DNA of 64,000 nt from Pontederia crassipes (Eukaryota; Streptophyta; Magnoliopsida; Commelinales; Pontederiaceae), in contig CM060193.1 in NCBI GenBank assembly GCA_030549335.1, forward strand, positions 49,123,891-49,187,890. Direction: 5' to 3'. The notes beneath the pieces are model-generated. The model was not told the DNA's origin. It saw only the letters and a list, made by a program, of their open reading frames with translations, and searched no databases. Positions 36,821 through 50,619 of this stretch are shown here, in pieces (the first letter of the stretch is position 1; each line of letters begins with the position of its first letter). The translations under genes were made by a program, and so were the position numbers.

Positions 36821-39417
36821 CAACTGCAAGAAAATTGAGATTTTCCGATGGACAATTTTCGACGGCAAGACATCCGTCGCAAATCGCGACGAATTTTAAG
36901 ACGGATAGCAAGCCATTGAACTTTTTGACGGTGACCGTCGAAAATATAAAAAAATAAATTCTAAAATTTATTACATTATTATTTTATTTTTTGACGGTTT
37001 GGAACATCAAAATTTCCAATGCAAGTTCCGATGGTCTAACCCATCAGTAATAAGAAAAATAATTAAATATTACATAATATATAACTTTATGTCCTTATTA
37101 TTTTATTGTTATACGTTCCACACTACTAGAAAAACGCTGATTACCGATGGTCCAGACCGTCAGTAATCAGCCTGAAAATCGTCAATAACGTAATTATCGA
37201 TGATTTTTCAGTCGGAATCGATCCGTCGAAAAAACGCTCGTCGCAAACAGATTTACGACGGTTGAAAAAATTCGTCAAAAATATCGACGGTTCTGGCCGT
37301 CAGAACAGTCCCCGGTGGTTCGACCCGTCAAAATTTTTCGACGGTTGCAATCGTCGGAAAAGTCCTCGGCGGTTCGAACCGTCGAAATTTTCGACGATTG
37401 CAACCGCCGGAAAAGGCCGGCGGTCCGAACCGTCGAAATTTCCGATCCGGCCGCTGGAGGCCCGCCGGGCGGCCGATCCTGGCGGCCAGATCCGGCCGCT
37501 GGGGGCCGGATCCAAACGGCCACGGCCGGATTCGGCCGACAGCGGCCTTTGGCCGGAGAGAGAGACGCCGACGCGGAGCAGGAGAGAGAAAGAGAGAGAG
37601 AGACGCCGGCGCGGGAGAGGGTCGCTGGTGCGGGAGAGGGTCGCCGGCGTCCGGCGTGGGAGGGTCACCGGCGTCCAGCGCGGGAGAGCGTGCTCGCGGC
37701 CGGGAGAGAGAGAGGAGAGGAGGGAGAGAGAGAGGAGTGGAGGGAGGAGGGAGAGAGAGAAGAGGGAGGAGGAATATATATAAAGGGAAAAAATTTAGAA
37801 AGAAAGCGGGAAAAGGGAAAAAAAAGCGGGATAACGAAATTTTATTTACCGACGGTTTCGGCCGTCAAAAACGTAAATATTAAATATTTTTATAATTACC
37901 GACGGTTGTGACCGTCGAAAATATATTTACTTATATATAATGATTATTTTTTATTTTACCGACGGTTTTAACCGTCGGTAATCGTTACCGACGGTCAAAA
38001 CCGTCGATAATTACGATGATTTGGTCCGTCGGTAGTTATATTAAAAAAATACTTTTTATATGATATTATTATACATTTACCGATGGTTACGACCTTCAGA
38101 AATTGCGGTGGATTTTACGACGGATGGGTATCCGTCGGAAATATCGACGTTCCTAATCGTCGAAAAATTAAATAATAATATAATAAATTATATAATTAAT
38201 TTTTTTTATTTCCGACGGTCGTGACTGTCGGAAAATCCGTTGAAAAAATTTAATAATAATATAAAATATACATAATTTAATTTTTTATTTCCGACGGTCG
38301 TAACCGTCGGAAGAGTCGTCCGAAATTGCGACGGATGGATATCCGTCGGAAATATCGACGTTCCTAATCGTCAAAAAATTAAATAATAATATAAATTATT
38401 TCCGTCGGTCATAACTGTCGAAAAATCCGTCGCAAATTGCGACGGATTTAGAACCGTCAGAAATTATCTGTCGGAAAATCGCGATTTTCTTGTAGTGCTG
38501 GCGGTTCGGACCGTCAATAATGGAAAAAGTAATTAAATATTATAATCTTATGTATCATAATATATAATATAATTGGTATATTATTATTATAATTACCGAA
38601 AATTCACACCGTCGAATGTTCCTATAATCGTAAAAATAATTAAATATTATAATCTTATATATCATAATATATAATATCATTAGTATTTTATTATTATAAT
38701 TATCGACAGTTCAGACCGTCGAAAGTTCCGATGGTTTTGATCCTCGGTGAGCGTAAAAATAATTAAATATCATAATCTTACATATATTAATATATAATAT
38801 TATTAATATTTTATTATTATAATTACCGACAGTTTGGACCCTCGGAAGTTTTGACGGTCGATAACCTTAAAAATAATTAAATATTAGAATCTTATATATC
38901 ATAATATATAATATAATTAATATTTTATTATTATACTTAGTGACAGTTTGGACCGTCGCAAGTTCTGACGGTCCGAATCGTCGGTAACATAAAAATATTA
39001 TTTCATTATTACATTTTGTGACGGTCAAGCCCGCCACACTCCCTGCCTTTTTTTCTTTTCCCGCTCCCCACTCTCTTTTTCCGTCTATTTATTCTACTCT
39101 CTCTACCTCCTACCTACCTCCTTCTCTCTCTTCCGGACGACGACGGCGACCCTCTCTCTCTCCCGTGGCCAGCGACCATTCACTCTCTGTCTCGCGCCCG
39201 TGGCCGGTGACCTCTCTCTCTCTCTATCTATCTCTCGCCCGGCCGGCGACCCCTCTCTCTCTCCCTCGCGGTCGGCCTGTATCAGCCGCCTCACAGCGGA
39301 TCCGCCGCCTAGCGAACTGATCCGGTCGTGTGCGGCCTAGATCGGCCGCCTCGCGGCGGGTCCGCCCCCTGGCGGCCTGATCCGGCCCCGCGCGGCCTAG
39401 ATCGGCTGCCTCACCAT
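36821..39417 (-). mobile_element. CACTA-family element, reverse orientation, truncated, with a second CACTA nested inside
   Basis: The left end CAACTGCAAGAAAATTG followed by CCGTCGCAAATCGCGACG is the inverted 3' end of this family. After the nested copy (37121-38497) it resumes with GGCGGTTCGGACCGTC and spacers (AAAAATAATTAAATATTATAATC). These match the 52790 element almost word for word. It continues through the CCCGCTCCCCACTCTCTTTTTCC segment, CT-rich tract and GGCCGCC repeats, and stops abruptly at 39417, so its other end is missing. Confidence 0.65.
37121..38497 (+). mobile_element. Non-autonomous CACTA element, nested
   Basis: Starts CACTACTAGAAAAACGC and ends ATTTTCTTGTAGTG at 38497, so both ends are well kept. 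The order of internal parts equals that of the 5779 element: TGATTACCGATGG subterminal palindromes, GC-rich GGCCGCTGG block (37440-37560), GA tract, AAGCGGGA segment, then CCGACGGT palindromes to the right end. The flanking triplets (CCA left, CTG right) differ, so the target duplication is lost or mutated. No transposase. Long frames at 37262-37911 (+) and 37300-37668 (-) run through the GC/GA block and are artefacts. Confidence 0.85.
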
Positions 39418-40305
39418 GAATAATAATAAAATTGAATTGGATTTTATTAAAATAATATTAATTATAACAATTATGAAGATATAATATAAGTTATATGACA
39501 TAGTATATGAATGTTGTACTAATAACCTATTAAAAATTAATATATTATAGTTTTTATTTATTAAAAGTTTTAATAATGATAAATAATAATGGTTAATATA
39601 TAAATATAAATAGATTATTATTGATTTAGTATATATTATTTAATAATGATAGATGCTATATTAATAAATTTTATCTTAAATATTAATCTTACTTCTTTTT
39701 TTGACACTTTTTTGTTTCCTTTATGATAATTTTTCAGTTTAATGTTATTCAATTTTAAATACTTATCTTTTTTATTTCAATTCCTAATTAATTTTATGCA
39801 TATAATTTTATCTGTCTCTTTAACCTTCCTTGTATTATTTCATTTTTTCCTTTTTTTAACTTTCCTATTTTATCATTTTCTTTTATTTTTTTAAATTTGA
39901 ATATAACTGAGTTGAACTGATTCAACTAGATCGATTTAACTGAATTTTCTTGATTCAATGTCAAATTCGATTTTGACATGCACCCGGACCAAATCAATGG
40001 TTGATCGCGATTGAACATTCCGATTTTAATAACATTGATTGTAACTAATAGAGCAGTTCAGAGATTTTTAACAAACACTTAATATATGTCATGTAAACAG
40101 GTGAGTAACTCCATCTTTAATTTGGATGCATTTTGGGAGGAAGATTTTGCTTCGGACCTCATTGAATATTTTGTGATGATTGAATATATCTACCTAGGTG
40201 CATGTTTTGAATATTAATAGAAAACAATTCTTTTTTTCTTTTAAAAAGCTAAATACACCGTAAGTATAAATGAATAAAGGCACTATTTTGTTATATATAT
40301 ATATG

Positions 40306-40339
<34 letters not shown>

Positions 40340-41929
40340 GAGTTGTTTTTATATGTTTTTCAAACTAATGAAACTATAGTAAGACATCGGTCATTGCATA
40401 AATTATAGATGAATTATAACATGCATTCTGATGCACTTTGAAAGTTTCTTCAATAACCACATAAAATTATAACATATAAATGTAACGTCCTCAAATTTCA
40501 TCCTCCTGTCACATAATATTTGGATTTATTTTGGACCGCATTACATACAAATTTTTCTTCTTGCCTTTCTTTTCATGGAATGCGAAAGCGAAATAACTGT
40601 TCATCTTTTTTTTAACAGAGTGCGGAAGCGAACTATACGTTCTATTTATTCTTTCCTAATAATCTGCCAAAGGCTAACTGACTTTCAAATCATGTTACAC
40701 CAATTAATAATGAAGAGTTCTAATGACTCAATACCTATGTGCATTTTGCATCACCACGAACATTGTCGCTGTCCATGCCTCCATCCTTACTTTTCAGTTC
40801 AATTACTGGGATTCAAACATAGAGAAATAAATTTTTTCATGAGTAAATACTCACTACATAACAGTTGGATAAGAAGACCTAATAAAAATAGGCAAGCTTT
40901 CAATATGAAAAACGCTTAGATTCTTTTCTTTCTATTCATTCTCTTTTCTGTTCTATTCCATTCTATTAGGTTCCTTCTATTTTTTTATGTTCTTTTCAGA
41001 GTGCTTTTCGCTCCTATATAACTATTATACCGATTTATTCCTCATATATGGAGTTGAAAGATACTCCACCTGAAAAGAAAAGAACTTGACGTGGTAATAC
41101 GTAACCACTAACCTTCTATGAAATTATATATTTACTCGTGAGATCCAGGCGATCTGAAGGGGGAATTTTGTTTTAGAGGGAGAAAAGAAACTATACATAC
41201 ATACATACATATACATACATATATATATATATATATATGATATTCGATGATATCTGATAAAAAAACATAGTGAAATAAGTTAAAAGTTGGATGACGTTCT
41301 CGTTACAAAGTAAAGGTTGAAGATAGAGTTAGAAAAAAATGGGTAAAGTTTAAGGCCATTTACTGAAATTTACCTTGAAAGAGTGACAAACCATGTATTG
41401 AAGGCCACATATAATTTTATAATAATATTTGGAATAAATACCTAAGAATTTTAAATTTTAAATTTTTTTGTTTGAAAATTCTAAAGGCCTAAGGGGCCGT
41501 GTTGCTTTGCCATTTAGGGTGCATGTTATTCTTTGGAATAATATTTCCAAGAATCCAAATATGAGAAAAAAGTGAAGAGAGAGAAATAGATGAGATTAGA
41601 GTAGTGAAAATCATGAGACTTGTGGTCGAGAGAGCAAATAAGAGAATTAATAAAGAAAAAATAAGTTAGGTTTTAAAGAAAGATAAAGTTTCGGAAGTGG
41701 AAACTGTGTATTGGAGGAAAGAGAAGATGATTACGAAAAAAAAGAGAAGACAAGGCTGTAATAGATAAAGAGATTTAATGGAGCAAAGATGTGGATGCAT
41801 GTTACTATCTTGTTGGATGAATATTTGTTGTATAGGTTTTAGTTGCATATTATTTAAACTTAATTATCAAATTTAATATTTATAATACGCCTCATTTGAG
41901 ATGGATTAGATGCTCTTCGCACTTTTTGA
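39418..41929. other. Intergenic, AT-rich, no gene
   Basis: Mostly AT-rich. About 39900-40032 is a diverged repeat related to 45360-45477: TCGATTTTGACATG, then GATCGCGATTGAAC, ending GATTTTAATAACATTG, which looks like the right end of a hAT-like element whose left end I could not find. GAATGCGAAAGCGAA / GTGCGGAAGCGAA words repeat near 40578-40630. The frame 40575-40919 matches nothing known. Confidence 0.45.
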
Positions 41930-42107
41930 TGAATAAGTTTGTCAGAAATTGCGAAAGATGAGCTGTCCCTCGTAAATTGTAAAGGATGACTTTCATAAAA
42001 AAACATGAAGGGTAAAACATCCTTCAAAAATTTGTTGCAAATAATTTGTGATGGAAATTTTTAGATTTGGAGCAAAAAATCTATGCAAATTGCGATTTTC
42101 CTTAGTC
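41930..42107 (+). mobile_element. Decayed CACTA 3'-end fragment
   Basis: GTCAGAAATTGCG, TTTGTTGCAAATAATTTG and GCAAATTGCGATTTTCCTT follow the order of the last ~170 bp of the CACTA copies (GCAAATTGCGATTTTCTTG). The terminal GTAGTG is mutated and no left part is present. Confidence 0.5.
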
Positions 42108-43542
42108 AAAACATGCATCAATGGTCAAAAGGCATATTGAACTTCTTTGTCATCATTTTTTATGTATCATTTGCCCAAGTGTCCCATTTAACATATGCTC
42201 CAATTTTCAATGGATACTTCTTCTATGGTACATTTTAGCAAGGCTTATTCATTTTCTTTCCCTGTAAGTTTGAATTGCTTCTGATATCGATTCTTCTAAG
42301 TTATTCTAAGTATTATTCTTTGGTACCTCCTAGTTTTTTCTTTACCATATAGAGATTTAATATCAAAGAGAGAGAGAGAGAAGAAACTAACAACAAGGGT
42401 TGGAATGAAGTGATAAGCGGCTCTTCATTGCTTAAATAGTGTTTCGAATTTGAGTCACTGCGAATGCAAGCAAATCCTTATGGAGAAAGAAAACAAGGAG
42501 AAAAAGAAGAAAATAAACGAATAAAAATATCAAAGGCTTGGGATAGCATTATATTTACTCAAATAATAAAAAGTTTAATGCTAGTAAGACAATCTTTTCT
42601 TAGAAAACACATTACATTACCCACATTGATATTAAGAGCCTCACCCGTAAGGCACACGATGTGGACGACCTTATCAGATTAATTGAAGTCGATGGTGGGC
42701 TGACCTCCAACTTGTAGACCGTGCATAAAATCATTAACACTGCATGGGTTGGTTGTCACTACCGGAGACTGACTATCCAAAAAAAAAGAGAGAAGAAACT
42801 TATGATATACATGTAACCTACTTTGATCTATAAAGAACATGGTATAAAATATGAAGTAAGGGCGGTTTGGATGGGAGGTTTAGTAGAGATATGGATTAGG
42901 TTTCATTGTGGTGGAACGAGTTTAAAAATTCTACACTTTGTTTGAATATAAATTTCAAAAAATTTAAGGCTAAGTTGTTCATTAGCCCATCACTTGATTT
43001 AAAATTAAACCTACTAAATTGGTGATTTTGGCAAAATGTCCTAGAAAAATGTAAAACAAGACTTCGCTAAACAAGAGTATCATAATACAGAAAGTGGGGG
43101 TTTTAAATATTATATGGAGAGATTCCTTAATATCAACTATACATTGACATCATATTGATAATCTCAAGTTTGGCTAATGATTCAATTAAAATAACATCAA
43201 ATTTGCATGGGGCGATGAAGCTAAAGAAAATGTGTGTGTTCATAGACATCCATTGTATAGTTGAATGCAAAGGGCATGGATGCAATGCCTTCTTATATTA
43301 GAATAATAAATAATCTATTTTACATTGACAGTTAAATCAAATTTGATTTCATTGTGACTAATTTCCTTTTATATTGAGTTTTCTACTTTTGCAATAGCAC
43401 TAGTGATTTCTCTCGAGAAGAATTAAAGGTTTCCTATGAAGAAACATTGAATTTAGCTAGAGAAGTTTAATAATTAGTTCGTGAATTAGAGAGTTTGATC
43501 TGTAAGCTGATATATTTGAGTATATATATTGATGTGTGACAG
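42108..43542. other. Intergenic upstream of the membrane-protein locus
   Basis: No gene seen. GGGCGGTTTGGATGGGAGG preceded by TAA at about 42858 looks like a MITE start without a partner. The last bases (GATGTGTGACAG) are a plausible splice acceptor for the next entry, so an upstream exon may exist, but I could not identify one. Confidence 0.4.
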
Positions 43543-44706
43543 GCAAACGCGACCGACGAACAAGTTCAAAAATCTTGTGCAACCCTCGTTGATCAGTTCC
43601 GCCGTTTCTCTATCTTCGCAATAAGCTTCTATTCTGCTGTACTGATGGCTCTTCTACCTAAACAAGAAAGCGTATCGCAACGTAGCCGCAAGATCCTACT
43701 GGGCACCTGCTTTGCCGGGCTGACTTCCTCGCTTAGCGCGTGCTATATCGGCTACTGTCTTCCCAGTTCAGGCAACGATATTTCTAAGCCAATGCGGTGT
43801 CTTGTTACTATTCTCTATAATATCTGTGCTGTCATTTTACTTGGACACCATGCGTGCTGCTGATCTTTCTTTCTCAAAATGTACTTCGTGCTGTCGGGCT
43901 TGTCCTTTTCGTCATCCTCACCACAGTACTATGCTTCTTCGTTAGCAAAGCAATCCTAGATCACACAGGGATCTCTACCCTTGAGCCAGATATACTAAAT
44001 GGCGCTTACGCTAATACCGTTCTTGCCATCGGAGGGATCACAGGTTCCCTTTTGTGTTTTACTACGATAAATCATATCTCCAGTCAGGACATACGCGTAG
44101 AGGTTGAATTGGCCACTGCTTGTTTGTTCTTTTTAGGCGCAGCCATTTTTGGACTTGCTTCCATTCAAATCATTCTGGCTCCTTTGACACAAGACTCCAC
44201 CCCGACCAAAGTTATCGTTACGAGTACCAAGTTATTCTCCACATTCTCCTTGGTCCTACTACTGTTTGCAGTATGCACCTTTGCATCCAAGTTCCTGGGT
44301 TCAAAGTTATACTTGTTAAGCATGTCCTTTTCCAATATTTTTATTGGTGTGTTGCAAGTTATATGCATACTTGATGGGCTGGAGAGAGACGATGGTCCAG
44401 AGGGACACACGACAACAAGATGACAACGCTAGCTTATGGAAAGTGATCAACGCACTCGCCACCTTGAACTTTGGGACATTGATGCTGATCCTTGAGATTC
44501 AGGTAGACAGCCAACCGTTTGGAAAACCCTTGGAGATATTTCTTCTCCTTAGTCTCATGGTGTTCTTCTCCTTGGAGGCTCAAATGTTCTTGGAATTATG
44601 GAAGAGTTCAGAAATACCATTGGCAGACAACCAGATGCTCAACGGCTTCATGTGCTTGCTCCAGACAGCTGCGCTTTGCAGCCTATTTATGTTTTATGTA
44701 CTTTAA
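43543..44706 (+). pseudogene. Multi-pass membrane protein of unknown family, two frameshifts
   Basis: The frame is open from an acceptor at 43541-43542 (ANATDEQVQKSCATLVDQFR), with hydrophobic segments FSIFAISFYSAVLMALL and ILLGTCFAGLTSSLSACY. It stops at 43861-43863. A second frame picks up near 43840 (VLLIFLSQNVLRAVGLVLF) and carries further segments, including VELATACLFFLGAAIFGLAS, to 44423. The first frame resumes near 44400 (DDNASLWKVINALATLNFG) and ends with FMCLLQTAALCSLFMFYVL at 44706. About eight transmembrane helices in total. GC content is higher than the flanks and codon-like sequence continues through both breaks. This suggests two small indels rather than introns, either a young pseudogene or sequencing error. 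I do not recognise the family. A paralogue lies at 54528-56168. Confidence 0.65.
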
Positions 44707-47700
44707 GATAATATTTCCTGGTAAACTATGTATATCAAACCTGAGAAACCTGACCTATTTTCTCTAAAACATACACATCATTGGGACAAATTAAAGAGGA
44801 CATGGCTAGTCGATTCTTTCTGCTTAATTAGTTTCTTTTCGTGATCTGATTCTTCTTTAATTTATATATGTTGCTTTTATGGCTTGAGTTGTATTTTGCT
44901 TGTTCACATGTGTTTAGTTTCTTGGGCAATCAACCTTGTTCTTTGATTTCAAGACATCTTGTTTCTAGTGAAATCATAATTCTATCTTGGCAAAAGTCCT
45001 CTAACGATCTTATTAGAAAGCTTGAGTTTGTCTTGTATTTTGTAGAAATGATGTTGATTTGTCTAGTTAGGTTAACTGGAGACATTACTTCACTAGTGTT
45101 GACTAATTTGGTGGAAACTGATTTGTCACCTAATTAGTTGATATATCACGATGGTAGGAAAGACGTGATTTCCTTTTAATCACAATCAAGATTGAGTGGA
45201 TATTACTATCTTGGGATAAATTTAAACAATGCTCCTCCAACTTAATTTACTTTTTAATTTTAATTTGTAACTGACCTATATTTCAACCAGTAGGATTCTT
45301 TTGATCGGATATAAATAATTTTTCCATCACGTTGCTGACATAATTCATAGTTCAACGGGCCAGTTCAAACAGTTTTTTCCGATTCATGTCAATACTGATT
45401 TTGACATGTAATTGGATCGACTCATCGGTCCATTCGCGAACTGATTGAACTGATCGCGATTCGATTTTGATAACATTGCTGATTGCTCTCTCCTTCCAAC
45501 CAACCAAAAGGAATGGAGAATGAGGTCGTCCCTCCCCTCTCCACGTGGCTCCTCCTCTCTTGGCCGAGGGACTGTAAGGATATAGTGTCCCCTTTTTTAT
45601 TAACCTTTTTATTGTCATGTTGATAGTGCAATTAAAAAATTTTCTATATTCAGTCAAAAAGACTTATAGTTCATATAATTAAGTTAGAAATATCGTGTTT
45701 ATGAAGAGGGTAAAATTCGAGTATTGAAATTTAACCTGCAATCTTCTATAAATCCCGTTGATTATCATGAATTTGGTCGACAATCAAACATATCGGATAG
45801 GCCCAAGTTTCATAAGTTCAAGAATTTAAATGGGCTTACTTTTCATAATGTAAAATCATATCTAAACTCATATATATGTTTATACAATAAAAAACCTTTA
45901 ATTACTAGCTAACTCATACTGAACAAACACTAGTTTTTTTTTCCTTTTTCATACTAATTTCAAAATTTTCTGACCACATTGTCTTCATTTTTTTGTTATG
46001 TTTCTAACATCTTTTTTCATTCTGCTAATAAGATGGTCACTAAGAAGAACAATTCAATTTGTCCTACTTTTATAATTTTCAGACATTTTCTTCTATTTTC
46101 TCATACTTTTATTTTATCCTTTTTCATTCTCCCATCTTTATTTAATATTTTTCCTTTTCTCATTAAATTATTAAATAATATAATAATACAAATTATTTAT
46201 TGTTAGTGATGTTGTTGCAGTAAAATTAATTTCATTGCTTTATAAGACATAATTAAACTATAAAAATGAGTAATATTTATTAACGGGATAGTAGGTGGGT
46301 TATCGATGGGTATCTCTTGGTCTTTGTGGTTTCGAACTCGTTATGAGATGGAGCATATTCGAGCTCGAGCTTCTCGAGCTCAGATTGATTTGACTACTAT
46401 CATTCGGACCCGAGCACCACGAGGGAGAAATTAAGGTAAAAAAAATAAAAGAAAAAAAAAGAAAGACATCGATCTACCATTTCATATTAATTAATTAGAT
46501 TAGATGATGTGGAACACTAATTTTGCACTTGATTTTTTTAAGTATCCACGGGTGTCGAAGTAGTCAGTAGTACTTGACTAATTCAATATTTGAATGTGGA
46601 GCAACAGGATGATAAATCCTAATTCCGTCGGTGACGAACCATCTAAAAATCAAATTTTCTAATTAGCTTGGTGAACCAATGTCGGTTTTAATTATATAGT
46701 TGTTGGGTACAAAAGTGCCCTACAAAGATGTAAAATCTGTAAATACAATTTGAACCTTTAAATTCAGATATAAATTTAGGTGATAAGACAGTCGATGGTC
46801 AGCTAAAGATATATTGCGAACCAAACCTTAATTGCCACCATGAATCATAACAAGAACAAGGCCAGAAACTGATCAATTTTATTGCGAACCAAACCTTAAT
46901 TGCCACCATGCATGCATATGTATAAACTTAGCAAATTTTAAATCTATCTACAACCTTGAGAGCTTTGAAGATATAACGAAATATCTTATTGTAAGAAGAT
47001 TTATTACCTAATATGGATTAGTCGTGTACAAACTATCTCAACTAATTTTTTCTTCTTTGTCAGTGGTTATTATAATATCTAATCAATATCAACCTTAGAT
47101 GATAAGTTTGGCTAGGATGAAGTGATCAAATTCTACAAGAAAAATTTGACGTAGGCTTAAGTTTAAATGAGAACAAATTAGCATATCACCTGATCCCTTC
47201 ATTAAATTGCCTTTTGAATCGAGGATTAGTTCAACTATATTTCATAACCTAATAATTAAACATTCTCAAGAATAAACTATAAAAAGGGAAGACGAGAACT
47301 GATTTATAAGAAAAAAGAAATATAAAACTTACTGATCGACCTGTGGAGCTGGCCAGAAAAAAAACTCCTCCTCCTAAGCGCAGCAGAATACAGTCATACA
47401 ATTTCAAAGAAAATAAGTGTGAGTACAAGTCATCGAAAGATGTTTGAATAAGACTGAGGGCAATATTTGTGTGTATAATGAATTCAACATTATCAAAATT
47501 TCAAGCAAATGCATGTTGATAGTCACAGAAATTATTGCTAAACGCCAATGTGTTTTTGTCTTCTTCTTTCTTCTTGCTTTTTTCCAAAAAAAAAAAAATC
47601 ATCATAGTACTTGAATAGCGGGTATGTGGCTTGGATTTAGCTTTGTTCATTATAGGTGGGTGTACCTACTTTGGACAACTAATAATGAGACCTCGGGAGA

Positions 47701-50445
47701 CAATTTTTCAATTGTTTAGTGCGGTTATGGCCACTGTGTACGCTTTCATGATTTAGTTTCAATTTGGTTCGTGTTACATTTGCATCATTCTTCGTAATCA
47801 CATTATAGTGAAAATTGATACATACTTAATAACAATGTCTTTAACGATCGAAATAATATATAATAATTAAGAGAAACGAGATTAAACGAATTTCAGACAA
47901 CGGAATATTAACCTCAAGATTATCAATAAATCAAATAATCGATATTATAAATAAATAAATTTAATCACAAAATTACAAACCTTTTAATTAACACTGGAAG
48001 TTCTCAAAGTATTGGTTGTAGGAGTTCCTCACAGCAAAAATAATTAAACCATATTTTAATAGATTTAAAAATGTCTAAAATAATTACAAATACCAATATT
48101 TATAGGCCATAAAAGCAAAATTTTGAGCGAATTAAAAGGCTCTAGCTTAGGAAATATGCAAATCAATTTTCTCTTACAAATTTCAACAGAATTTTCACAT
48201 ATATTTAATTGTGAAAATTCCAAAACCATGATTTGTTTGGCCTGCCCAAATTATGCTAACTCTTCACATGTCCCAATTTAGAACATGTTAAGAAGTTAGA
48301 TATGATCCAACTCGATCTTGTAATTCGATCAATTATAAATTGCAAACATTCATGATTATCTTTAATTTATTTTTCTCTGAGATCCACAATATTATCTTGA
48401 TAATCCAACTTTGCTAAAACATTTTTTTTATCACCGACTGCAATTATAGGTATTTCTAGGTTCATATCATTTCCCTTCTCTTTAAACAGATTTGATCCCA
48501 AATCTGCATTCACAATAAAGAGAATATAATATATCACATATATGAATTTATTAAATAATTTAAAATACGCATAATGGTGATATTGATACTTCCCTTTCAT
48601 GTGTCAAATGGGATGATGCATCTCATTTATACTATCCTATTAAGATCCTACTAATATAGAGAAAGAACAACATAAGTAATATAAAAAGTAACGTGACTCT
48701 CATACTCACCTAGATGAAATATCTTATGCCCATGACGATGGTATTTGAATAAACAAATCGCGAAACTTCGGGGATCTTCCTTCACGCATAAGGATCATGT
48801 CAAATAAGGTGCACAATATATTCCAAAGAATTAGAAATTCAATATGAAATTTCAAGATAAAAATATTAGTTTTCATGAAATAAAATAAATCCTTAACATC
48901 TGAAAGTGACATTGTGAGATTTATAACCAAACAAATAACTTGGCTCCTTCAAGGAATTATGCTAATTCCTATAACTACTCAAAATATCGCCAAAATGATC
49001 ACACAAATAATTATTATAAATCAAAATATTTTCAAAGAAATTAATCTCAAATATTTTCTACCAACCATAGAGTCCAACTAATGCACATGCTAATGATTTT
49101 TTACAATAACATGAAATATTATAATAATCATCAGAGTAAATGATTTTAATTGAGCACAAGGGGTGATTTAAGGAAATGAATAAGATTCTAGGCTCATCAA
49201 AAAATCCAAAAATCAAAATAAGCCAATCAAAGATGCTTAAAATATTCATTCTAGAAATTCAATGGAAGGCATAAACAAAATCAACAAGCACCCAACAAAT
49301 ATGAAAATAAAAGAGACTAATGGTATTGAACACCTCTCAACTAAACCCTACAAACTAGTCACATCAAATAAATATAAAGTTTCAAAGTAAGGAGATGGAC
49401 CTTTCAAACATCCTTTCATACACTCAATATAAGCAAAATAATATGAAGTTGGCAACTATCAACTGAATTTATGTTATACCCATGATTATATGAAGACTTC
49501 TGCTTAAGTAAATTCTTTTATTCCTATATTGATAATGGTCAAATATATCCTTTACATCGATAAGTATATCACTATTGTTCGAATAAAAGATTGATCATTA
49601 TAAGGGACAATACATTGATGTCTAGTATTTCATGACATTGTGAAAAAGATAATTTTGATGAATACATGGGTAGGTATGTGATACTTATTCAATCATGTTT
49701 AATTGGCGCTTTTATATGCGTAAGTTAATTTCATGCACTAATGTATTCAAAATTTTATTGTAAAGAATAAAATCATGTTAGCTTTATTAGTTAATGATTT
49801 TGATAATGCACATGTAGTGTATGTCAAGCATGCACAAGATTATTAGTCACACGAATAATCCATCTAGTGTATAGTGTACGGAGTGAAATGATTTAGATTC
49901 AAATATATGATCTAATATTGCCATGATATGCTCGGAATGGATGACCACGAATTTATACATAACTTTGTGCAAATGTGAGACCACCTCATGATGCAAAAGT
50001 TTTAGGTGACTAATGGGAGAACTCATGTTAGATGTCTTGGGTAGGTGTAGATGTCTTGGGTAGACATCTAGATTCTAGTGTGTGAAGTGTCGTGCATGAA
50101 GTTTGACACATGTCATCTAGAGGATGCAAGTAAGGTGTTTATAGGGCAGAATGAGTAATATGAATGTTTGAGCAACTATGTATTATTGATAAATCATAAT
50201 ATTGACTCACATAATAAATAAATAGATTCGTACACGTGTTCATAATTTTTTGATCTCAAATTAATAAACTATATATCCCTAACATATAGTGTAGGCTACC
50301 ATGTGGTTGAGTGATTGTGCTTCCTTAACGGATCATAATTCTCCCAAATTATGGATGTACTCGTGGATCACATGATTTATTTACCATAATGAATATTTAT
50401 TGAAGTTAAATATGGATAAGAGACTATTATTCTCGAGTGGGAGAT
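44707..50445. other. Long intergenic stretch, no supported gene
   Basis: AT-rich with old repeat debris. About 45215-45600 carries a left arm of the long-inverted-repeat family (CTCCTCCAACTTAATTTAC, GATCGGATATAAATAATTTTT). It also has GC-richer interior and a fragment ending GATTTTGATAACATTG. A 31-bp exact direct repeat lies at 46812-46842 and 46880-46910. TAGATGTCTTGGGTAG repeats near 50030-50065. A minus-strand frame at 48367-48600 and smaller ones nearby are AT-rich and match nothing I can name. Confidence 0.4.
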
Positions 50446-50619
50446 TGTTAGACTTAACACCCTTAATGGGCCTTATTAGGCATGTGTACTGTAGTGCAGT
50501 TAAATAACTACACATGGAGCGATTCCATAAACCACCGGTGGAGGGTACCATTGTCGATGGTTGCAAGAACCGCTCGAGTGGAAATTGAAGAAACCATTTG
50601 TGGTGGTTACATCAACTGC
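50446..50619 (+). repeat. Possible copia LTR start
   Basis: GAGTGGGAGATTGTTAGACT at 50435-50454 has the usual copia layout of a purine tract (GTGGGAGA) running into TGTTAG. The preceding ~1 kb looks like decayed retrotransposon 3' sequence. The LTR end is not visible before the next element begins near 50620. Confidence 0.35.

Noticed and set aside
37262..37911. Three overlapping plus-strand frames and two minus-strand ones
   Set aside because: They run through the GC/GA block and palindromes of a CACTA element; Arg/Glu/Gly-rich composition only.
42858..43000. MITE starting GGGCGGTTTGGATGGG after TAA
   Set aside because: No inverted right end found.
48367..48600. Minus-strand frame with an acidic C-terminal half
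   Set aside because: It vaguely recalls retrotransposon gag/linker text but I cannot align it to a named family.
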